Positions 6,352 to 9,658 of a stretch of 9,658 nucleotides of DNA are shown piece by piece. A model generated the notes under the pieces. That model did no database searches and was not told where the DNA came from. It saw only the letters and a list, made by a program, of their open reading frames with translations. Position numbers and translations under genes: made by a program. Source of the DNA: Candidatus Brocadiaceae bacterium (GTDB taxonomy: Bacteria; Planctomycetota; Brocadiia; Brocadiales; Bathyanammoxibiaceae); contig JASEHG010000065.1 in assembly GCA_030018855.1 (NCBI GenBank), positions 1 to 9,658 of the forward strand, given 5' to 3'. Every line of letters starts with the position of its first letter. The first letter of the stretch is position 1.

Positions 6352-7331
6352 AATCCCACCTCCAACAAGTCCTGCACGTCCAGGATGCCCACTGGTATAC
6401 CCTTTTTGTCCACCACGGGGAGCTGGTCTATCTTATTCACCTTCAGGATATTGTATGCCTCTGCGGCCAGAGAATCTTTACGGATAGTCTTGGGGTTACG
6501 TGTCATAACCTCTTTTATGGCACCTTTAAGGAAGTCCTGTCTTCGCCCAAGGCGCCTCCTGAGGTCCCCATCGGTAAAGAACCCAGTCAGCCTCCCCTTA
6601 CCATCTACCACGCTCACCGCCCCCGGCCGTCCCGGGGTATGGGTCATCACCTTCAGGGCCTCCAGCACCTGACAACCCTCCTTGACCACAGGATTGGCCT
6701 GCCCGCTCCTCATTACCATCTCCACAATGAGGAGCTTTCTACCCAGTTCCCCTCCCGGATGGTAGAAGGCGTATTCTTCCTTGCTGAAGTTCCTCCTCCT
6801 CAGCACGGTAAGGGCAAGGGCATCTCCCAATGCCAGCATGGCCGTAGAACTGGCGCTTGGGGCAAGCCCCAGGGGGCAAGGCTCCTCTATCTGACCGATG
6901 TCCAGCACCACGTCGCTATGGCGGGCAAGGGTGGATTCACTACTACCGGTGATGGCAATAACCCCGGCCCCAATCTTTTTCATAAAGGGCAGGAGGGCGG
7001 CCACCTCCGTCTCTCCGCTATTGGATAGGGCCAGCACTACGTCTTCCTTCACCACACGGCCCAGGTCTCCATGCCTCGCCTCGGAGGGGTGGAGCCAATG
7101 AGAAGGTGTACCAGTACTGGCCAGGGTGGCAGATATCTTTTGGCCGATTATCCCCGCCTTACCTATCCCCGTAACTACTACCCTACCCCTGCAATGCAGG
7201 ACGAAATCTACCGCCCTCTGGAAACCCTCATCCACCCTATCTACAAGCCTCTCCAGGGCCTGGGCCTCCAGGGCAATGACCTTCTTGCCGTACCTGACGT
7301 CCTCTGTTAAAGTCTTAGGCCTAGATTTCAT
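6348..7331 (-). CDS. kdsD: D-arabinose-5-phosphate isomerase (KdsD/KpsF family)
   Basis: 327 residues, typical length. An N-terminal SIS domain (about 40-180) carries VVVTGIGKAGIIGQKISATLASTG (51-74), RHGDLG (86-91), LSNSGETE (102-109) and LGLAPSASSTAMLALGDALA (154-173); HPGGELGR is at 191-198. Residues corresponding to the catalytic set of E. coli KdsD are kept (K58, H87, E109, H191). Two CBS domains follow (about 207-262 and 273-327), ending in GIPVGILDVQDLLEVGL. It converts ribulose-5-phosphate to arabinose-5-phosphate, the first committed step to Kdo, and heads the kdsD-kdsC-lptC run. No ribosome site precedes ATG 7331; a well-formed promoter ends so close that translation is probably near-leaderless. 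The stop codon is inside a palindrome shared with the next gap. Confidence 0.96.
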   Translation of the reverse strand: MKSRPKTLTEDVRYGKKVIALEAQALERLVDRVDEGFQRAVDFVLHCRGRVVVTGIGKAGIIGQKISATLASTGTPSHWLHPSEARHGDLGRVVKEDVVLALSNSGETEVAALLPFMKKIGAGVIAITGSSESTLARHSDVVLDIGQIEEPCPLGLAPSASSTAMLALGDALALTVLRRRNFSKEEYAFYHPGGELGRKLLIVEMVMRSGQANPVVKEGCQVLEALKVMTHTPGRPGAVSVVDGKGRLTGFFTDGDLRRRLGRRQDFLKGAIKEVMTRNPKTIRKDSLAAEAYNILKVNKIDQLPVVDKKGIPVGILDVQDLLEVGL

Positions 7332-7341
7332 AAGAACTTAA

Positions 7342-7370
7342 ATTATATGTTCCTAAGGGGCTTTATTCAA
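7342..7370 (-). promoter_or_regulatory. Sigma70-type promoter for kdsD and the LPS operon
   Basis: On the minus strand TTGAAT (7370-7365) is followed after exactly 17 bases by a perfect TATAAT (7347-7342). Transcription would start near 7335, only about four bases before the kdsD ATG at 7331, leaving no room for a ribosome site; none is seen. This separates kdsD onward from the ccsA-resB transcript. Confidence 0.65.
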
Positions 7371-7382
7371 GGGGGGAGGGGA

Positions 7383-7552
7383 AAATTACAAATTACAGAT
7401 TACAAATTATAAATTGGGATTTTGGGGGAGGTGTTTGGTATATCCCTAATGAGTATACGGCAATACCCAATTCCTTAGCCCTTTTCCAGACAGGCAGTTC
7501 CTCAAATTGCTTATAGGTGGGCATCTAATTTGTAATCTGTAATTTGCAATTA
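7383..7552. mobile_element. Small inverted-repeat cassette between resB and kdsD
   Basis: A 21-base sequence beginning CAAATTACAGATTACAAATT at 7389-7409 recurs as an exact inverted copy at 7526-7546. Extending both outward gives 27 bases (7383-7409 and 7526-7552) matching at 25. The two ends enclose the remnant of a four-helix-bundle protein gene. The right arm includes the resB stop codon (7552-7550). The layout (inverted AT-rich ends around a small gene remnant) suggests a degenerate mobile or recombined cassette; no direct target duplication is obvious. Confidence 0.5.
7393..7524 (-). pseudogene. Truncated remnant of a four-helix-bundle (23S rRNA intervening-sequence, S23-like) protein
   Basis: From ATG 7524 a 43-codon frame reads MPTYKQFEELPVWKRAKELG then IAVYSLGIYQTPPPKSQF and stops at TAA 7395-7393, inside the left inverted repeat. 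The first 25 or so residues match the N-terminus of the family (F-E-x-L-x-V-W-x-x-A-x-E-L), whose full members have about 120 residues; the remaining helices are gone. The start of the open frame is preserved with no internal stop, so the deletion may be fairly recent. It has no visible ribosome site. Family members are carried in 23S rRNA insertions, as free-standing accessory genes, and as Avd proteins of diversity-generating retroelements; nothing of a retroelement is present here. Confidence 0.6.
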
Positions 7553-8524
7553 TAATTGATGTGCAATCCTCTTAACAAGTCTGATTACTACCAGGACCAC
7601 GCCTACGCAGAAGAGGAGCACTGCCCCAAGGGCCAGGGGGACGCTGGGGTTCTCTTTCAGACCTACCGCTACTGCCTGGGAGACCTTTATGTCTTCAAAA
7701 AAGACCTGTGCACCCTCCACCACCTTGGAACTCGTCTCCCCCAGGGTAACGTAAATCTGCCTTGGGTTTTCCCCTTCCTTATTGGCCACCAGCCTGACCA
7801 CGGGCCTCTGGAGACTGGGGTGCATGAAGAGTCCTGCCGCCTGCACGTTAGCGCCATTTATGTTGAGGCTCTCCTTGAGGGCCAAATGGTGAGACCTTTC
7901 TGCCACCCTCAGTACTACCCCCTGGGGGGCCTCGCCGTAGTCCTTGAGGAGAAACTCTTCTTTGCCATGGTCAAGCGTTACAGGATGGTTGTACCCAAGT
8001 ATCTGCTCTGTCTCTTTGTCCCCTTTCTTTATCTTAATCACGGCCCTCACCTCTTTAGGCATACCGTTGGGATACTGGGTAGTCTCAAGCCCGGCCAGCC
8101 GAAGTTCCACATCTTTAAAAGGAGTGGGACTTTCACCGATAGTAAAAGGCTTCTCCTGGGTGGTGTATAGTCCTCCCACCAGGTGGGCCAGTAGTGTGAC
8201 CAGGAAGGCCAGGTGGCAGATGGATCCCCCGTAGAGGGTAAGGTTAGTGGCCCTTGCCCTGAGTCTTACCAGGACGGAGTCAAGGGTACACAAGAACGCA
8301 TTAATCCCGTATACCCCGAAGCACAAAAAGAGCAGATAGAACCACCAGTGGGCCAGGGAAGGTTTATCAAAGAAGAATCGTATGTCCTCACCTGCCAGAC
8401 CAGCGTAAGGGGCAGGGTAGAAATTCATCTGGAGGCTTCCGATTATGAGTAGCGCAACCGCAGCGAAGCCGACGACTATACCTAGCTTCTTAGATTTAAG
8501 GGCATCGTAAATCTTTACTAACAT
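7550..8524 (-). CDS. resB: Cytochrome c biogenesis protein ResB/CcsB (System II)
   Basis: 324 residues with the ResB topology: membrane segments at about 14-33, 60-82 and 100-119, a large periplasmic domain (120-295) and a last membrane segment at 296-318. LYGGSICHLAFLVTLLAHLVGGLYTTQEKPFTIGES (98-132) matches the third-helix block with His104 and His114, and ENPSVPLALGAVLLFCVGVVL (291-311) matches the conserved D-P-G/V-P...G entry to the fourth helix. ResB pairs with CcsA to form the cytochrome c synthase that delivers haem to apocytochromes outside the inner membrane. It is short relative to many ResB proteins (about 450-550), mostly through a smaller periplasmic domain. It starts 15 bases after ccsA, with only CACGGAT before ATG 8524, so coupling is likely. 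Its stop codon lies in the arm of an inverted-repeat cassette, so the last residues may have been altered by that insertion. Confidence 0.9.
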   Translation of the reverse strand: MLVKIYDALKSKKLGIVVGFAAVALLIIGSLQMNFYPAPYAGLAGEDIRFFFDKPSLAHWWFYLLFLCFGVYGINAFLCTLDSVLVRLRARATNLTLYGGSICHLAFLVTLLAHLVGGLYTTQEKPFTIGESPTPFKDVELRLAGLETTQYPNGMPKEVRAVIKIKKGDKETEQILGYNHPVTLDHGKEEFLLKDYGEAPQGVVLRVAERSHHLALKESLNINGANVQAAGLFMHPSLQRPVVRLVANKEGENPRQIYVTLGETSSKVVEGAQVFFEDIKVSQAVAVGLKENPSVPLALGAVLLFCVGVVLVVIRLVKRIAHQL

Positions 8525-8539
8525 ATCCGTGACAGACCG

Positions 8540-9313
8540 TCAGCGCATCCGACTAAAACTGTGGGTACTTGATATAAGGAAACTCGTCCCCACATAGGTA
8601 AAAAACATTATAAGGAAGCCGGCCACGGCCAGGTGGGGCTTATAACCCTTCAGACGAGGCCAGTGGTCCACGTGGATGCAGGCGGAGTAGAAGAGCCATA
8701 GGACCACAGACCATACCACCTTGGCATCCCAGAGGAAATAGGCCCCCCAGGCTACGTAGCCCCAGAGACCACCAAAGAGCATGGATACTGAAAAACCCAG
8801 TAACCCATACATAAAACCGTTATCTATAAGCTCCACCATCTCCTGCCTCCTGTCCGGACTCCGGAAATAGGCAAGCCCCGCCGCCAGGCTGGAGGTCCAG
8901 AGGGCGTAGCACATAAAACTCAGAGGCACATGGAGTACATACCATATGGTAAGCATGAGAGGTGGCGGATAACTCAACCCCTTGGGCCAGAAGGCCGCTG
9001 CGGTCAGAAACCCGTACCCTACCCCAAAGAGGGTCAACCTGTACAGGCGGCTCTCTACCCTGTTCGTCCATAGGAGTACCAGGAAGGCCGCAAAAGAAAA
9101 GGCATAAAAGCTCTCAAATTTGTTGGTCAGGGGGAGGTACTCTATGGCCATACCCCGGCACATCAGGGAAAGAAGCTGGAGGGTCAGTCCTATCATGAGC
9201 ACCTTGCCCCTGGTAGACCTCTCTCCAAGTCCAAAGTACCAGAAGGAGGTGTACACACCAAACGAGACCCAGTACCCCAGGATGGATAGATTTATTAAAC
9301 TCTTGGCGTCCAA
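8540..9313 (-). CDS. ccsA: Cytochrome c biogenesis protein CcsA/ResC (System II), variant WWD motif
   Basis: 257 residues, mostly membrane-embedded, about eight segments. Family blocks are in order: RGMAIEYLPLTNKFESFYAFSF (53-74), WYVLHVPLSFMCYA (124-137, periplasmic-side His128), then WGYVAWGAYFLWDAKVVWSVVLW (184-206), YSACIHVDHW (209-218, His214) and SSTHSF (248-253, second periplasmic His251). CcsA channels haem to the outside and presents it on the WWD surface for attachment by CcsA-ResB. The usual WG-x-x-W-x-WDPKE is here W189-G190-A-Y-F193-L-W195-D196-A-K-V, so the middle Trp, the Pro and the Glu are replaced. The start is TTG 9313 with TTAGGGAT eight bases upstream; an in-frame stop at 9346-9344 with no ATG between leaves little choice. 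A probable promoter lies just upstream. It is first of the ccsA-resB pair. Confidence 0.92.
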   Translation of the reverse strand: MDAKSLINLSILGYWVSFGVYTSFWYFGLGERSTRGKVLMIGLTLQLLSLMCRGMAIEYLPLTNKFESFYAFSFAAFLVLLWTNRVESRLYRLTLFGVGYGFLTAAAFWPKGLSYPPPLMLTIWYVLHVPLSFMCYALWTSSLAAGLAYFRSPDRRQEMVELIDNGFMYGLLGFSVSMLFGGLWGYVAWGAYFLWDAKVVWSVVLWLFYSACIHVDHWPRLKGYKPHLAVAGFLIMFFTYVGTSFLISSTHSFSRMR

Positions 9314-9335
9314 TGCGTTTATCCCTAAAACAAGT

Positions 9336-9364
9336 AATCTACATTAAGGGTAGGGAAGAATCAA
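9336..9364 (-). promoter_or_regulatory. Probable sigma70-type promoter for ccsA-resB
   Basis: On the minus strand TTGATT (9364-9359), 17 bases, then TAGATT (9341-9336); four of six matches in each hexamer. Initiation near 9329 would give a short leader holding the AGGGA ribosome site and the TTG start at 9313. Spacing is ideal but the -10 is weak. Confidence 0.4.
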
Positions 9365-9492
9365 ATGTAAATAGGGGCGTACTTGTGGAGTATATAGACA
9401 TAGGTAACACTTTTTATCCTCTTTTAATTATAGGATGTAAGGGGGCTATGCCCCTTACCACCCCCAAAACCAGGGATTAGGGGAAAAGAATG

Positions 9493-9517
9493 TAGGGACA
9501 GACCTTCAGGTCTGTCC
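9493..9517 (+). repeat. GTAG-headed REP-like hairpin
   Basis: GTAG (9493-9496, its last G shared with the stem), then GGACAGACCT (9496-9505), two-base loop, AGGTCTGTCC (9508-9517): a perfect 10-bp stem. It faces the minus-strand unit at 9605-9630, whose stem begins with the same GGACAG, giving a widely spaced inverted pair. Confidence 0.7.
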
Positions 9518-9604
9518 ACCCCTTCTCCGCCTCAGGTGTATCAGGGCAGACCCTGTACCGTCCCTTCGTTCCACTCTAGGGCAAGTCTGGTGCAGGGCAG
9601 GCCT

Positions 9605-9630
9605 GGACAGGGCTGAAGCCCTGTCCCTAC
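9605..9630 (-). repeat. GTAG-headed REP-like hairpin
   Basis: On the minus strand GTAG (9630-9627), then GGACAGGGCT, a TC loop and AGCCCTGTCC: a perfect 10-bp stem. Same head, same first six stem bases and same CTTCAG-type tip as the unit at 9493-9517, with compensatory changes in the inner stem. Confidence 0.7.
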
Positions 9631-9634
9631 AACT

Positions 9635-9658
9635 GGGCAGGGGCAAGCCCTGCCCCTA
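9635..9658 (-). repeat. REP-like hairpin cut by the window edge
   Basis: On the minus strand TAG (9658-9656, overlapping the first stem base), then GGGCAGGG-cttgc-CCCTGCCC, an 8-bp stem (arms 9648-9655 and 9635-9642). The base before TAG lies outside the window; a G there would complete the GTAG head shared by the other units. Confidence 0.55.

Larger units (their letters stand above)
9314..9658. other. Gene-free stretch at the right edge, filled with palindromes
   Basis: No coding frame with recognisable protein sequence or tRNA is seen on either strand. The first 120 bases are AT-rich and hold the presumed ccsA promoter. From 9437 to the edge there are at least four hairpins (listed separately where clear), including GTAAGGGG-gctatg-CCCCTTAC at 9437-9458 and a weak CAGGG-caga-CCCTG at 9542-9555, joined by G/C-rich spacer that looks like decayed copies of the same repeats. 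Confidence 0.7.

Noticed and set aside
7393..7524. Four-helix-bundle remnant as evidence of a diversity-generating retroelement (Avd)
   Set aside because: No reverse transcriptase, template repeat or variable repeat is present; only about 25 family residues remain.
7556..8170. 204-codon open frame on the plus strand
   Set aside because: Opposite resB, with no recognisable domain or ribosome site; the resB frame has clear membrane segments and family motifs.
9427..9432. Perfect TATAAT on the minus strand as the ccsA promoter -10 box
   Set aside because: The position 17 bases upstream (AGGGGC) is not a -35 hexamer, and the leader would be over 100 bases; the TTGATT/TAGATT pair nearer the gene is better.
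9437..9658. Regularly placed palindromes as a CRISPR array
   Set aside because: Stems differ in sequence, spacing is irregular and units point in both directions; no conserved direct repeat of 25 bases or more.

Overview
The window is about 50-55% GC by eye. Every recognisable gene lies on the minus strand, so it is read here from right to left. The gene set (Gram-negative Kdo/LPS genes, System II cytochrome c maturation genes, a fused CobA-HemD protein, HEAT-repeat proteins, many intergenic palindromes) suits a diderm anaerobe or chemolithotroph. Planctomycetota of the Brocadiae/anammox side is my best guess and Desulfobacterota an alternative; this is inference from gene content, with no 16S or marker gene to confirm it.

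Right end (9314-9658): a 345-base gene-free stretch packed with short palindromes, several headed by GTAG like REP elements, plus a probable promoter. Cytochrome c block (9313-7550): ccsA and resB, 15 bases apart, encode the two halves of a System II haem handling and ligation complex; the CcsA tryptophan-rich motif is altered. The 218-base gap after resB holds a small inverted-repeat cassette with a truncated remnant of a four-helix-bundle (23S rRNA intervening-sequence type) protein gene.

Envelope block (7331-1762): kdsD (arabinose-5-phosphate isomerase), kdsC (Kdo-8-phosphate phosphatase), a 648-residue LptC protein fused to several LptA/OstA-like segments, and a 667-residue exported protein with a glycerophosphodiesterase fold followed by HEAT repeats. 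KdsD and KdsC make Kdo, which is built into lipid A-core, and the LptC/LptA fusion would carry the finished LPS across the periplasm. The last protein has lost essentially all catalytic residues of its phosphodiesterase domain, so it looks like an exported pseudoenzyme attached to the LPS operon. A good sigma70-type promoter sits so close to kdsD that its mRNA should be nearly leaderless.

Accessory islet and left end (1749-1): a 101-bp MITE-like element with a 5-bp target duplication, an AT-rich overlapping DUF4160/DUF2442 pair (candidate toxin-antitoxin-like module), a paired inverted palindrome, then the start of a cobA-hemD fusion (sirohaem/haem/corrinoid synthesis) that runs off the left edge.

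The most interesting points are the dead phosphodiesterase-HEAT protein beside LPS export genes, the large LptC-LptA fusion, the GTAG-headed palindrome family, and the habit of repeats sitting exactly at stop codons of the operon genes.
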